Positions 47,801-62,800 are shown, numbered from the stretch's first letter. The stretch: 64,000 nucleotides of DNA from Cyrtodaria siliqua (GCA_037043455.1 JAWPHD010005588.1:62001-126000); one strand, 5' to 3'. Program-made: numbers and translations. The notes: generated by a model not told the origin, from the sequence alone.

Positions 47801-50800
47801 TCTTCACAAGTTTCTTAATATTGAACAAATTGTGTTCAACTAAAGCGCACATACCCTTACAATGAGGGCTCTTTCTTTCCTCCATCGCAAAAGATAATTC
47901 AATTCATTCAGTACTTCAGTAGATTAGCCCTCCCAAAATGTGCACGGTCATAGATTTTGTTCATTTCCAAGACTTTGGGAGGGCTAATCTCAGAAACTAC
48001 TGGATGAATTGAAATTCCTTTTGGGGCGGAGGAAAAAGTTCACTTTGGAGGTTGCGATTTATAAATACAATTTGTTAAACATTAAGAAACATCTACCTGA
48101 ATCAAGCGCTTTTACAATTTTTTGCCTTGAAACCGATCAAAAAATCATGTGATTTTGCCACCGGGTGAATACATTATTCTCATAAACACGAACTCGATCA
48201 ACTTTTCTTATGAAGAGACATATAGCTCTAATAGACTATGGTATCATCAGAAAAATAAATAACCATAAGAGTTATGACTTTCACAGCTATACCATTGGCA
48301 TAAAAAAGTTATAAAAATTTATAACATTTTGTTGAATATAAATGTATCGAGATTAGTATCAGATTTTGATGACCACATGATGTTCCCTTTGTTTCTGAGT
48401 TATGGCGAAAGTTTTAAAAGTAGGTGGGTGATTTTTTATTTCTTTCTGTTATTGTATTGAGTACTGTTTACAATAGCTGGTCAATTAAACAAAGTAGGAC
48501 AGTAAATCACCTGCCTACAGGGTAACAGTGATGGACAATCGGTTGAAATTTACAATCGATCATCGGTTACAATCGGTTGGATGTAACCGATCAATCATCG
48601 GTTATAATGGCTTAGTCAATATGAAGTATTGTGTATGGTATGTGATGGTATATTGTGTTAGTCAATATGAAGTATTGCGTTGGTAAGCTAAGTTTGAGGC
48701 CTTGAACTTAGAACATTTCTGTTAAACTATGTATTCTTCCCTGTTTTGTATCTTATGCCATTGTCATTTTAATCAGCAAAATAATTCAAATTGATCTAAA
48801 TGTGTTCATTTGTGTATAACTGTATGAGCTTTGCTTATTTTAACAAGTGTATTAATAATTTCCTTACTGTTGCCTCCTGGACAATCATGTTTATTTCTAT
48901 TTTGAACATTAATTAAAGTGCATTTTAACATGTAACTGATGATCTATTATAGACTTTCAAAATCGATTATCATAAGCGGATGCCTAACTATTTTAAACTG
49001 ATGATTGGTTACAATCGATTAATCGGTACATCACTACCTGCTAATAAGAAAAGCTCTGGATAAGCTACTAAGCATGCTTTTTATCTGTCTGAAACAAAGC
49101 AGATTATTTTTTGTATTCATTGTAACAAATGTATTAAAAGGGAATGTAGGCATACAGCCAAATAATCGTTATTATGGAGTTCGTGAAAACATGGTCAAGG
49201 GTGAAAAAATTATCAAAATCGGATGATAAACAAAAATATGACCATTTAAAGGCTCTTTTAAAACGGATGTGGGAGCTGCCATTTTGAAAACTATGACATC
49301 ACAGGTCTAAATTACTATATATGGAATATGTATAAACTAGTTATTTAACTGATTTATAGAGGAAAAATCACAGCCAAGGTATAAAAAATATGCATTTAAA
49401 CTTTAATAAGGGTTAAAACCATAATATGGCCAGTATAAAAGGACTTACATTCATTTGCAGTAATTTTCTTTGCTTTAAATGATACATTTACGAATATTCC
49501 ATATATGGTAATTTAGAACTATGACATCATATTTCTCAAAATGGCAGCTCCCATATCCGTTTTAGAACAACCTCCACGTTTTAGAACAACCTTCAAATGG
49601 TCATATCATTTTTGTTTATTATCCGATTTTCATAATTCTTACACCTTTTTCCAAGTTTTTCAGAACTCTCAATAATAAATATTGTTTGGCTGTGTCACTA
49701 AATTCCCTTTAATATCATCCTGTGGCAAATTTGATAAGTTACCATCTCTGTACTTGTAGTCCAAGGTAAGGTCATGTCTGAGAGAACTGCCAACTGCCTT
49801 GGTGCTGATGCATTTACCAACAGAGTATTTGTCTATCTCGCACACCTCCATACTGCCATCCTCTAGCACCTGAAACACACATATTTTGTGGACCATACAT
49901 GTACATGCAGAGCTTTTTTATGTTTATATACAATGGAGGTACATTTTTGGCTACATCCCAATCCAAAAGAGATGAGGCCAAATGAGGGAGGGGATGGTGC
50001 ATATATAGTATAGACCAGAAGACGTTGGATATATACTACTCAAAATTTGCTAAGGATCACTTTTATTCTTCCATATAATTCTATTAGAAATTAATTCACA
50101 ATAACAATATTCATTTCATCGATCAACAATTCCACAATTTGAATCCATTCATGAGATCACATGACCATACACTGCCCATAAAAATTTCATGTAAATTAGA
50201 AATTATGCTATTTATTTCAGCAAGAAATTTAAACAGCAAAAATGTGATCCTTTAGCAAATTCTGAGTAGTATATATTTCTTTCCACTGTTTTAACATCTT
50301 GCAACTGGTAGCTGTGGTAAAACTTCTTATTAAAACATACGCAATTTTTCACTTTTACTACTTGTCTTTAAGATTGCATAACAGTCGCCCAAATATACCC
50401 AACTTATTCCAAAATCGTATATTTTTTCTTCAAATTTCTAGTCCTCTTCCAAAATTTAAATGCATAGTTCCGACATTCAGTTTTAAGCTCCACCCTCTAT
50501 TGTCCTTGGGTCAATTGCTCACAACATAAGAAAGGTTATATGGCGCCAAAACAGGAATGAACATGCCAGGCTCATCCTCCATTGACATCAAGATAAAATA
50601 TGGAGAATGTGCCTAGAACCTGCCGAACTGATGAGTTGCTGAAAATTCTCTAGACACTTCATTTACAATGGAAACAGGTTACACACACATGGTCCTGATG
50701 TAGACATTTAATGAGCATGACAAAAAATGACAAATTGAACATGAATGGGTGTGGGGCCCTAACTGCCTATAGTGGGATTTGCTGTGGTCCCATTCTATAC

Positions 50801-53800
50801 CTAGTAAGCACACCCGCTTAATAGCTCAAAAACAGAGACCATATTTTCAATTGTATTTTAGAGTTGTTTGCGAGACAATATATGCTTTTGTTATAGGTGT
50901 AAATACTCGATGCATTTGTTATTAGGTCAAATCTCAACGGTTTACAACTTGGTCGATAGCTCATGAAATATGCATTCCAACAAAAACAGCAACAACATGT
51001 AAGAGAACTAATTCATGGTTATCAGGGCTCGCACTGGGATGCGCAAATGGCGCCAAATGCGCATAAGAATGAAATGTGGCACAAGAATAAACAAATTTGC
51101 GAAAGTGATTTGCGCAAAAGAATCAAAATCTTTTTTTTCCAATTACACAAGCATTTTCGACCTAGATAAAGACGGGTACAGCGTTAATTATTTCTATAGA
51201 GGACACTCAAAGCGAGTAAAACGATTGATACCCAGTCTAACATGCATCTCACGCATGACCGATTACTGTAAAATTTACTATTGAACCACAGTGACCAGTG
51301 ACTCAATAAACATCCTGTAATCCTGTCTCAATCCCTCAGCTATGAAATAACTACATGTTTGCTAATTAGTGTTTGCTAGTTCGATAATTGGCATGACCAT
51401 TGTCCAATAATCACACCTCGAGTACACAGCCAAGATTGCAGGATCTAATTACAAATGCAGCCAATCAGAAACGGTGTTATTGATGCACATACGCGGTAAG
51501 CCAATCAGAGAATCTGTTGCATTTACTATACAGAATTCTACTTTCACTTTTTAAACACCTAATTTATCGACCAAGTTTACTGTACTGATCAGTTGACCAT
51601 GGACAGTATATTTGTTTTATAACTGTTTCAATTAAAAGTATAACTGAATTATTGTTATTTTTTTCTTTTATTTACAATATAATCTATTCTTTCTTGATCA
51701 CATGCTAGTCACATGACCAACACAGAAATTCAAAATGGCGGCCGACAGAGTAAACAAGATCGTTTTTTATAGTTGTAAGTTTATAAAAACGGATTAAAAC
51801 ATCGCACATGTATTGTCTTTTATTTTTATAATAATATGACAATGTATACACACTTTCCTGGATGATTTTCTTCCTATAATTACGAGGTTTGGTAAGAATA
51901 ATTTGTCCTATAACAGTTCAACCCCACAGACCAAAATTTAAACTATTTGTTTTTGTTTTGCTGTTTCTCTTTTTTTGTTATTACATAATACCTCAGTCAC
52001 ACATAAAACCAATACCTCAGTCACACATAAAACCTCTGCTATCTATCTATGACTCAGTAATAGACTAGATGCTTGATTTACCTGATTATAAACTTCCTTA
52101 CAGTGTACTGAACATATAATTTGCATGGGAAATAAAACATTGTTAAAATGAAAGAAGTAAAACTTCAGTATTGTTTTTGTCTATTTTCGAAGTGTAATCA
52201 TTTATTTATCTAGAAAAATGGTTACCGAAAGAGACCTAAAAAAACTGGCCAGTGTGAGCACTGACAAGTTTGTGCCAATAGGAAAATATTTGGCTCCAAT
52301 GTTTTCAATTTGGCTCTATTTTTTTTCATTTGGCGAAAGTAGTTGCGCAAAGAAAAAAATAGCCAGTGCAAGCCCTGGTTATTAAAGCTTGAATTAGAAC
52401 CGGTCTATAAAAAATGCATTTATTTAACTGTACCTTCCATTCTATTTTGTCTCCGTTGATTTCTGAGAAGATAAAGCCGGCATCAAAATTGAGATACACG
52501 TGTCCCTCCTTAATGGCCTTCAGTGGCGCTGGACCACACCTCATCACGCCTTCGCTGCTTTCCTGGGGAGTTGCATCGTGGGCCTGCCAGCCATCGTAGC
52601 CTGAGGGAAGATCCAAACGCTTGAAGAAAGACTCGTTCCACACATGAAAATTCCTGAAAGAAATGCATGAGTGCTGCTTTTTAGGTTTCATCAATGATCT
52701 TTCAATACAAGGGTTAAGTTAAAATATTCCCCACCATATAAAATGTGATGAAGAAATGGACTTAAAGAACTAAAAGGCCTGTAGAAAATTAATAATATAC
52801 AGAACAGGTTTTAGCATTTTCATTAAATCGTAAATTGAATCCAATGCTATTGCCCTAAAGAAGGCAGGGAACAACAATAAATCTGTGGTGTTTTTAAAAC
52901 CACTTAAGTGGGACAGTTATTATAACAAAGAGGTGCATGACAATACTGTCGATGAATCTGTGACAACTTCACATTCTAATCTATTATGTGTCCTTCTTGA
53001 AACCTTCTGTATACTAAACCAAATACCCCTATCTACTAGGCATAGACAAATTGTTACTAAATTGCATTGTGTGTATGTGAGTGTGCGTATTCTGGGACAA
53101 AAGTAGGAAATTCCCATCAGAAATGCCACCACCAGAGCTCGAACCCTTGGGCACAACCACTGATAAAACAAAGACAACTACCAGAAACAAGAGGCCCAAG
53201 AGGGCCTGTGGACGCTCTACTGGCTAAAACAGCTCTTATAGATTTAGATATAATAGCTAGATATAGCTCTCTTCTCTTACAGATTTAACAAAGGAAAAGA
53301 CAATATACCATTTTTCAACAAATCAAGGGCCATAACTCTGTTATTACTAACAAGATCTAGCTGTTTTCGTGCGAACTGGAACAAAAGCGTGATATACATA
53401 ACTAGACATCTTACCGATGCTTCCTGCCAAGTTTCGTCGAAATTCAACAAGGCATTTAGGATGAGTAGCGCCGACAAGAAATTTTAAAGTAAGTGTCAAG
53501 TAATTAAAAAGATAATGAAAAAAAATTCAAATAAATCCAAAAAAAAAATAAAAAATAAAAAATCCAAAAAAAAATAATTTAAAAATGGGTCCAGGGTCAC
53601 CATTTGAACAAACTTGGTAAAGGACCATAAGCTTATAATAAATGTAAAATATCAAACCTCTGGCTCTTGTAGTTTCTGAGAAGAAGATTTTTAAAAAAAA
53701 AATCCTATATAAGTCTATGTAAAACTGTGACCCTCGGGGCGGGGACAAATTTGACCCCAGGGTCCCCATTTGAACAAACTTAGTAGATGACCATAAGCTG

Positions 53801-56800
53801 ATGCTACATGTAATACATGAGAGCTCTGTGCCATGTGGTTCCATAGAACAAGAATATTTTTAGTTTTTCCCTATACAAGCCTATGTAAAACTGTGACCCC
53901 CGGGGTGGGGCCAAATGTGACCCCCGGGGTGGGGCCAAATGTGACCCCTGGGTTACTATTTGAACAAACTTGGTAGAGGACCACAAGCTTATAGCAAATT
54001 CAAAATATTAAACCTCTGGCTCTTGCAGAGATTTTGTCTATGTAAAACATGTGACCCTTGGGGCGGGGCCAAATGTGACCCAAGGGTCACCATTTGAACA
54101 AACTTGGTAAAGGACCATAAGCTTATAGCAAATGCAAAATATCAAACCTCTGGCTGTTGTAGTTTCCGAGAAGATTTTTTAAAAAAAAATCCTATATAAG
54201 ACTTTGTAAAACTGTGACCCCCCGGGGCAGGGACAAATTTGACCCCAGGGTCACCATTTGAACAAACTTAGTAGAGGACCATAAGCTGATGCTACATGTT
54301 ATACAGGAGAGCTCTGTGCCTTGTGGTTTCAGAGAAGAAGATTTTTTAAAGTTTTTTCCCTATATGTCTATACAAAAAACATGCAAAACCTCAATATACA
54401 AATTTGGACCCCCAGGGCACGGCCATTTTTGACCCCGGGGACTTTATTTGAACAAACTTGGCGTTGGCAATCATTTTAAAAGAAAAACTGTTGAAATCTG
54501 TCAAGCGGTTCTGGAGAAGAAGATTGTTTAAGGTTTCGACCATATATGGTAATGGCAGCCATCTTGGATGTAGCCCTGACCTAATTTTAACAAATCTAAA
54601 AAGCATTTATCTAAGGATCATCCATGTGAAGTTTGGTCAAAATTAGCCAAGCGGTTTCTGAGGAGAAGTCGTTTGAAGAAAAGTTAACGGACGACGGAAG
54701 ACGGACAACACACGATCCCATAAGCTCTGCTGGCCCTTGGCCAATAGAGCTAAAAAACGGATATATGATCACAGTATTTGAAAACTATTTTTACAAAAAA
54801 TTTAATTCCATTAAAGCTGATACCCGGGACACCAGGAAGGCAATTTAATAAACATCTATGGGTGAACCATATTTTCCGTAATTTGGTTCTTTTAACTAAA
54901 TTATGCATCTATGGGTGGTTGTTCAATTTGAAAGGCCCCATGTATGTTTTAATGGTATAGCCCTAAAGTATAATTAGGTCTCACCTGCAAAATACATGCA
55001 ATATCAGTAGAAGTAAACAAGTTTGCTACTATTAATAGCAATTTCAAGCTCTGTCAAACTAGATTAATCAATTTTTTATGTAAAAACCTTTGTCTCGGCC
55101 AGCTAGACCGTATCATGCATATGTCTTACTTGCAGATATCGGTCTGGGCAGATTAGGCCAATTAAAGCGCCCACTAGCGATTAGCACAATTTATTCGCGC
55201 GTTTTTTTCACGCGCATAAAGTCGATATTTGCGTGACGTCATGTTATAAATAAGCGTACCTCAATTATTGATGCATCAGTTAAACTTTTTAATGTCACTT
55301 GCTGCTTCTCATAAGCTAAAAATAAGAAATAATTATTAAATATGTATTTTGAAAGTCTCGTTGAATCTCTCAAAAATCGCCCAGAACGTTAGGGCGATTT
55401 TAAACATCCTATTTTCCCCAGGCCCTGGTTCTGGATTCGTGAAGCATAGCGTAACAAAGAAATCAGAAGCGGGCCGGGTGACCGAGGCTAGTAAAAACCT
55501 ACGATACGTACCAGACTGAATCATCGAGATGGTCGAGGGGTTCACCACTCTCACTGAAATGCTTATCGATTGTCATACTACAATCAGTATCGTGGGCCGA
55601 GTCAAAATTTGTCACCGAGCGCGTTGGGATACCAAGAGCTCTCAACACTGAAAGTGAAAATGCACAAAAAAATAAATACCTGCTTTTAGAGAATATATTT
55701 AACAACTAAATTATTCCATCACCGTTCAGAGATACATGTATATCAACATCTGTCTAAAGACTGTTTCACAGGCCATTAATACGCATACCTGCAAAGATTT
55801 TGCTAAGAAATCCAAGAATTCATATGTCTATTCATTTTAGTACCTGCAAACAGACTTTAAATAAATTAAGTTTGTTTGAATGGTGTTTTATGCCACTTTT
55901 AGGAAATGGTAGGCTATTTACGAAGGTCGATTTTTTTTTTACCTCCCGGCAGCCATAAAAATTGATTATGAACTGATTTGAAGATGGCATTCACAGAAAT
56001 GGAGATGGGTTGAATTAACGCCATGTTTTCAAAATTGTTTTCAGTTTAATCTGGAACAAATTATCTAATTTGATTTCCAACCTTCTCACATCTTTGCTGT
56101 TTTCATGCATTAAACAAAGACTTATCACAATTAAGCATTAAAGTCGTTGGTTTAAATGACTCACTCAAATCGAAGTATTTCAATGGCTCTTCAAACATAC
56201 ATTCCATTGCAATGAAAATTAAAGTTCTCCGGCCAGGTTTTGTTTCATCAACATGTTTATGTTCATTTAAATCGAAATCAATACACAACAATAGATATTT
56301 ACAATTCACACATTGCAATATCTATAAAAAGCGAGAATGAGAGTTTATTTGATGACGTAGAAAAAGTTTTTTTGAACAGGTAAATTAATCCACAGGTAAA
56401 TGTATTTATCAGTTATCTGGCAATAGTTGTGCTGCTATACAATTCAGAGTTACCTCACTTCCCCCTGCAGTCACGCAGCGGTAAAAGTAGTATCTACGTC
56501 ATGCAAATAATACTTATTTTTACATACAACTTAGTAGCGGATTTAAATATATGTTTTCTCTCCGTGACTGTCAAGAAATGTTCATATGAAGTTTAAGAGT
56601 TAAATTTGTTAATTGCTAATACTACAAAAAGGGTGGCCAATCATCTTTAAGGTCCACTCCACATCATAATCTACTCACATGTTGTAATGACAGCAGAAAA
56701 CACCCAGCACTGGCCATACTGGACTGGTTTACCCGTTTTATGGAACTGTTCTACAATTGCCACACTACCAGTCCACTCCCACGGCTTTGTGCTGCCTTTT

Positions 56801-59800
56801 GGGTACTCAGACGTCCACCTTCCCTCCAGGAGACCCTCATCATCCATACTGTTTGCCTGAAATTAAATTTTGAATTATCAAAAATTTATTAAAAATAATT
56901 TTAACTCGGTATGCGTGTAATTTCTTATCTGTTAACGCATTCATTTTAGGGTGTCTCGCAATGTGTGGTAAAAATTATTAAGTTATCTGCCATTTGCTTG
57001 GAGGGTCAAGGTCACTTCCACATTTGCTTTGTCACGTTGCAATGTACCACCCTAGATCTAAACGCAAAAGTTCAAGGTAAAAATTATAAGGTTATCTGCC
57101 CTCTGCTTGGAGGGTCAAGGTCACTTCCACATTTGCTTTATCACGTTGCAATGTACCACCCAAGATACAACTATAAACAAAGTTTGAAAGGTGTAGTGCA
57201 TACAGTTTGCGAGAAAGTGACCTAAACGCAAAAGTTGAAGGTAAAAATTATTAAGTTATCTGCACTTTGCTTGGAGGGTCAAGGTCACTTCCACATTTGC
57301 TTCGTCACGTTGCAATGTACCACCCAAGATACAAGTATAAGCAAAGTTTGAAAGGTGTTGTGCATACAGTTTGCGAGAAATTGACCTCAACGCAAAAGTT
57401 GAAGGTAAAAATTATAAAGTATCTGCCCTTTGCTTGGAGAGTCAAGGTCACTTCCACACTTGCTTTGTCAAGTTGCAATGTACCACCCAAGATACAAGTA
57501 TAAGCAAAGTTTGAAAGGTGTAGTGCATACAGTGTGTGTGAAAATTACCCAAACGCAAAACTTGAATGTTGACACCTTCGCCGATGCTGGAAAAGTGAGA
57601 CAAAAAGAGGCACTGCCTGTCGGTGTAAAATGTTTGTTTCTGATATTGTCTGATGATGCCCAAGACATATGTATAGTTTCAATCCTTAATGTGAAGTAGT
57701 TTCCTTGATACAAGCTTACATACGAAACTTCAACCCGGGGGTGTAGATCATGCAGACGATGGTCAAGTGGTGACAATACCTCATCAATTTTGTTTCAAAA
57801 ACAGACAAGCTAAAGGGCAGTTATTTCTCTATCCTTTGCATGCACCCATACATGTGATATTTTTGAAGCCATAAGGCCATAAAAAATTAATACCTGGTTT
57901 TCAGGCCCGCCCGCATGTCTTTTTTGGTGCCGCATTGCTGATTTGGTCTCAAAAGTAATAAAATAAAAATTGGAAATGCGTTTCCGAAATTTCGAGAAAA
58001 AAGGTCCGCATCCAAGTTTGTTCCGGTTTTTACATGCAACTACCTCAGGGGAATCCCCCTGTTGGTAGACTGGTGCGCGGCCGACTATCTGCCGCTCTGC
58101 TCGCTAGCTTGTGAGTGTTGCAGTCGTAAGGGTACCAATCTAGCAGAGTCAGACGCTTGAGACGCTTGGAACTAGTAGGTGCTACAGAACAGGCGATTTA
58201 TTCAAGAGTCTGATCGACAAAGTCTCACAACAACATGCAATAATGGCGGTGTCATCGAGTCGATTGAAGTTCATGCGTGATCTAATACAAATATACGGAC
58301 ATTGTGATTGAAAGAAGCATAAGTCGGGAAGAAATGATAAGGTAATGATCGACAATAGAGATGAGCTGATCCAAATGGTTATTGCACATGTATTTCGAGA
58401 TATTTTGCATCAATACATGTATTGGAATTAAAGTTTGGATAAAAAAAAAATCGCCCGCATGTCTGTTGACCACTGTTAAATTGTAAAAAAAAATGCGCCC
58501 GCCCGCATCTCTTCTCAGAAAAAGTGGCCTGAGAACCAGGTAATTAATTTTTTGTGGCCTAATCTGTGAGAAAAATTTATTTTAGGGAGATTTATTCCAA
58601 AAATATGTGAGATTTTATAAAAATAAGGTATGAGTAAGGTTTTATCTAATATGTTCATACATTTGAACTTTTTAAAGCTTTTGTCCGATCATAAAATAAA
58701 ATAGGAAATGCCATTTTAATTAAGATCTTTTAAATTTGTTTTCATTTAAAATGTTTTTCGACAGATTTTCGACTTCTGAAGAGACGAAATTTGGTGAGAA
58801 TTCACAGTGAGATATCACATGTATGTGCACGATGTACCAGAGTGAGATATCACATGTATGTGCACCACCTACCAGATATCACATGTGCACCACATACCAG
58901 AGTGAGATATCACATGTGCACCACTTACCAGAGTGAAATATCACATGTATGTGCACCACATACCAGATTGAGATATCACATGTATGTGCACCACGTACCA
59001 GAGTGAGATATCACATGTATGTGCACCACCTACCAGAGTGAGATATCACATGTATATGCACCACATACCAGAGTGAGATATCACATGTATGTGCACCAGG
59101 TACCAGAGTGAGATATCACGTGCACCACTTACCAGAGTGAGATATCACATGTATGTGCACCAGGTACCAGTGTGAGATATCACGTGCACCACGTACCAGA
59201 GTGAGATATCACATGTATGTGCACCACTTACCAGAGTGAGATATCACATGTGCACCACTTACCAGAGTGAGATATAACATGTATGTGCACCGCGTACGTA
59301 CCAGAGTGAGATATCACATGTATGTGCACCACGTACCAGAGTGAGATATAACGTATGTGCACCACGTACCAGAGTGAGATATCACGTGCACCACTTACCA
59401 GAGTGAGATATCACATGTATGTGCACCAGGTACCAGTGTGAGATATCACGTGCACCACGTACCAGAGTGAGATATCACATGTATGTGCACCACTTACCAG
59501 AGTGAGATATCACATGTGCACCACTTACCAGAGAGATATAACATGTATGTGCACCACGTACGTACCAGAGTGAGATATCACATTATGTGCACCACGTACC
59601 AGAGTGAGATATAACGTATGTGCACCACGTACGTACAAGAGTGAGATATCACATGTATGTGCACCATGTACCAGAGTGAGATATCACATGTATGTGCACC
59701 ATGTACCAGAGTGAGATATCACATGTATGTGCACCTCGTACAAGAGTGAGATATCACATGTATGTGCACCACGTACAAGAGTGAGATATCACATGTATGT

Positions 59801-62800
59801 GCACCACTTACCAGAGTGAGATATCACATGTATGTGCACCACATACCAGAGTGAGATATCACATGTATGTGCACCACTTACCACAGTGAGATATAACATG
59901 TATGTGCACCACTTACCAGAGTGAGATATAACATGTATGTGCACCACTTACCAGAGTGAGATATAACATGTATGTGCACCATGTACGTACCAGAGTGAGA
60001 TATCACATGTATGTGCACCACGTACCAGAGTGAGATCACATGTATGTGCACCACGTACAAGTGAGATATCACATGTATGTGCACCACGTACCAGAGTGAG
60101 ATATCACATGTATGTGCACCGTGTACAAGAGTGAGATATCACATGTATGTGCACCACTTACCAGAGTGAGATATCACATGTATGTGCACCACGTACCAGA
60201 GTGAGATATCACATGTATGTGCACCACTTACCAGAGTGAGATATCACATGTATGTGCACCACTTACCAGAGTGAGATATCACATGTATGTGCACCACGTA
60301 CCAGAGTGAGATATCACATGTGCACCATGTACCAGAGTGAGATATCACATGTGCACCATGTACCAGTGTGAGATATCACATGTATGTGCACCACATACCA
60401 GAGTGAGATATCACATGTATGTGCACCACTTACCAGAGTGAGATATAACATGTATGTGCACCACTTACCAGAGTGAGATATCACATGTATGTGCACCACG
60501 TACCAGAGTGAGAAATCACATGTATGTGCACCACGTACCAGAGTGAGATATCACATGTATGTGCACCACTTACCAGAGTGAGATATTACATGTATGTGCA
60601 CCACATACCAGAGTGAGATATCACATGTATGTGCACCACGTACCAGAGTGAGATATCACATGTATGTGCACCACTTACCAGAGTGAGATATCACATGTAT
60701 GTGCACCACTTACCAGAGTGAGATATCACATGCACCACTTACCAGTGAGATATCACATGTATGTGCACCACGTACCAGAGTGAGAAATCACATGTATGTG
60801 CACCACTTACCAGAGTGAGATATCACATGTATGTGCACCACGTACCAGAGTGAGATATCACATGTATGTGCACCATGTACCAGAGTGAGATATCACATGT
60901 ATGTGCACCATGTACCAGAGTGAGATATCATATGTATGTGCACCACTTACCATGTATGTACCAGAGTGAGATATACCATGTATGTGCACCACTTACCAGA
61001 GCAGAAAGGCATCTTATTATTGAGACGGCACTGTTTCTCCCGGAGTCGCCCAACTCTCCCTTGTCCAGAAGTCCCAAGGTCACTTCTAACACAGGTGACT
61101 CAAACTGCAAAATAAAACTTAATTCTGATATTTGGTAACAAAAAGTATAAACCTCAAGATGACTTTAATGTAACCTATATATTGGCAGTTGGTAATAAAT
61201 CGATCTCTGAAGTTTCAGATAAAAAAAATCCCTTAAAATCTACCAGCCTCCAAAATGAATAATATCCCGACTTGGCCCATACACAATTTCAGAGATGTAG
61301 TCTTGTTATTATTGCAAACAAAGTGTCAATACCACAAGTCTTCACAAACATTTGGGCTGAACTAGCAATAGGGCTTTAAAACATTTGCTTTGCCCTTTAC
61401 TGACCCAAAACTGTGTTAGTGGGAAGAATTAAAGGGACACACGGCAACCTTTATTTGTTTTTAAAAACTGAAATGTTTACCTGTCCGAAGTTCCACGGGC
61501 GTCCATAGTTTTTCCTACTTGAGCCGATCCAGATCCTGCCTGTATCATTGAGGACATACTCGTATCTCTCATCTTGATTCTCCATGAACACAATATCATC
61601 TGTGTAGCAAAAACATGACATGACAGACGGTACGGTACGTATCTTACGGTCTACATTTAAGAAAAATGTAAACGACAAAAACAGTCAAAAGTTTCACTAA
61701 AATAGATAAAGCAGAACTCAAGACTGTGCAGAAACTATCTGCCCAAATGCGCCCCCAGGACTGAAAAAAACATTAAAATATAACTGTTTTGTGATATACT
61801 GACCTAATATGACCGGTATATGTTCTGGACACAAATCACAACCAAATGTAAGATATAATGTATAATAGAACTTATAATTACATACAAAAATGTGTTTTCT
61901 ATGTACATGTCATACATTTACCTTTACATATGTGTTCCATATTTAAATAATTTTCTGAGCATGTAATCCTAAAGATGACAAGAGAAACACCTGTTGGCAT
62001 TAAAGCCAAGTTTTCCACAATGTGAACAAGAAATGTGTCAACGGGACAAGGATGCCCCCACTGCAAACCATCTGCCTGTGACCTTGACCTTTGAGACACT
62101 TGATTCTTGCCCAAGACAAACCTTCTCATTGTGATGAACATTTGTGTGAAGTTTGATATAATTCCGTTCAGTAGTTTTGAACTAATGGATGAAAAAAATG
62201 ACCTTTGAACTCCAACTGTGACCTTGAACTTTGAGGCATATGATTCTTGCGGGCGACACACCTTCTCAATGTGATGAACCTTTGTGTGAAGTTTGACGAA
62301 ACTCCCTTCAGTAGTTTCCAAGTAATGGTTGAGACATTACCTTTTTTTTACGATTTCTTTACCTTTGAACTCCAACTGTGAACTTGACCTTTGAGGCACT
62401 GACATTATTCTTGCAGGTGACACACTTTTTCATTGTGATGTACATTTGTGTGTTTACTGGGTAAACAAGCCCATAAACCTTGTCCATATAGTTTAGGGGC
62501 TATATTTTTGCCCTTTAGGGACTAATTTTAACCCTTTAAACGGTCCAAACTGTCCTAAACACTAACAGACAAAATTGTGTTCCTTGATAAATGGGGATTT
62601 TTTTAGTTACCCTCCACCACCCCCCACCCATACACACACACACCCCTCTCTACTGATGTGTTTGAACGTCTAAATGAAAGGGTTATGGGCTACTAGCCCT
62701 TAAGCAAAAATAGCCAATAAACCTGTCATGGGCGACTAGTCTATTTCAGCCCTTAAACACCCAATGTTTAATAGCATGGACGGACAGTCAGATTACTATA

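Noticed and set aside
53105..53150. Possible tRNA-derived SINE or tRNA
   Set aside because: Only a B-box-like GGGTTCGAGCTC is present. No A box or cloverleaf could be drawn.
57267..57776. Overlapping frames of 60-102 residues on both strands
   Set aside because: They repeat with the 160 bp tandem unit (SRSLPHLL and [10 protein letters not shown] recur).
58796..60990. Short frames (HMYVHH / SEISHVCAP) in the 35 bp array
   Set aside because: Products of the repeat unit. They change frame with unit-length variants.
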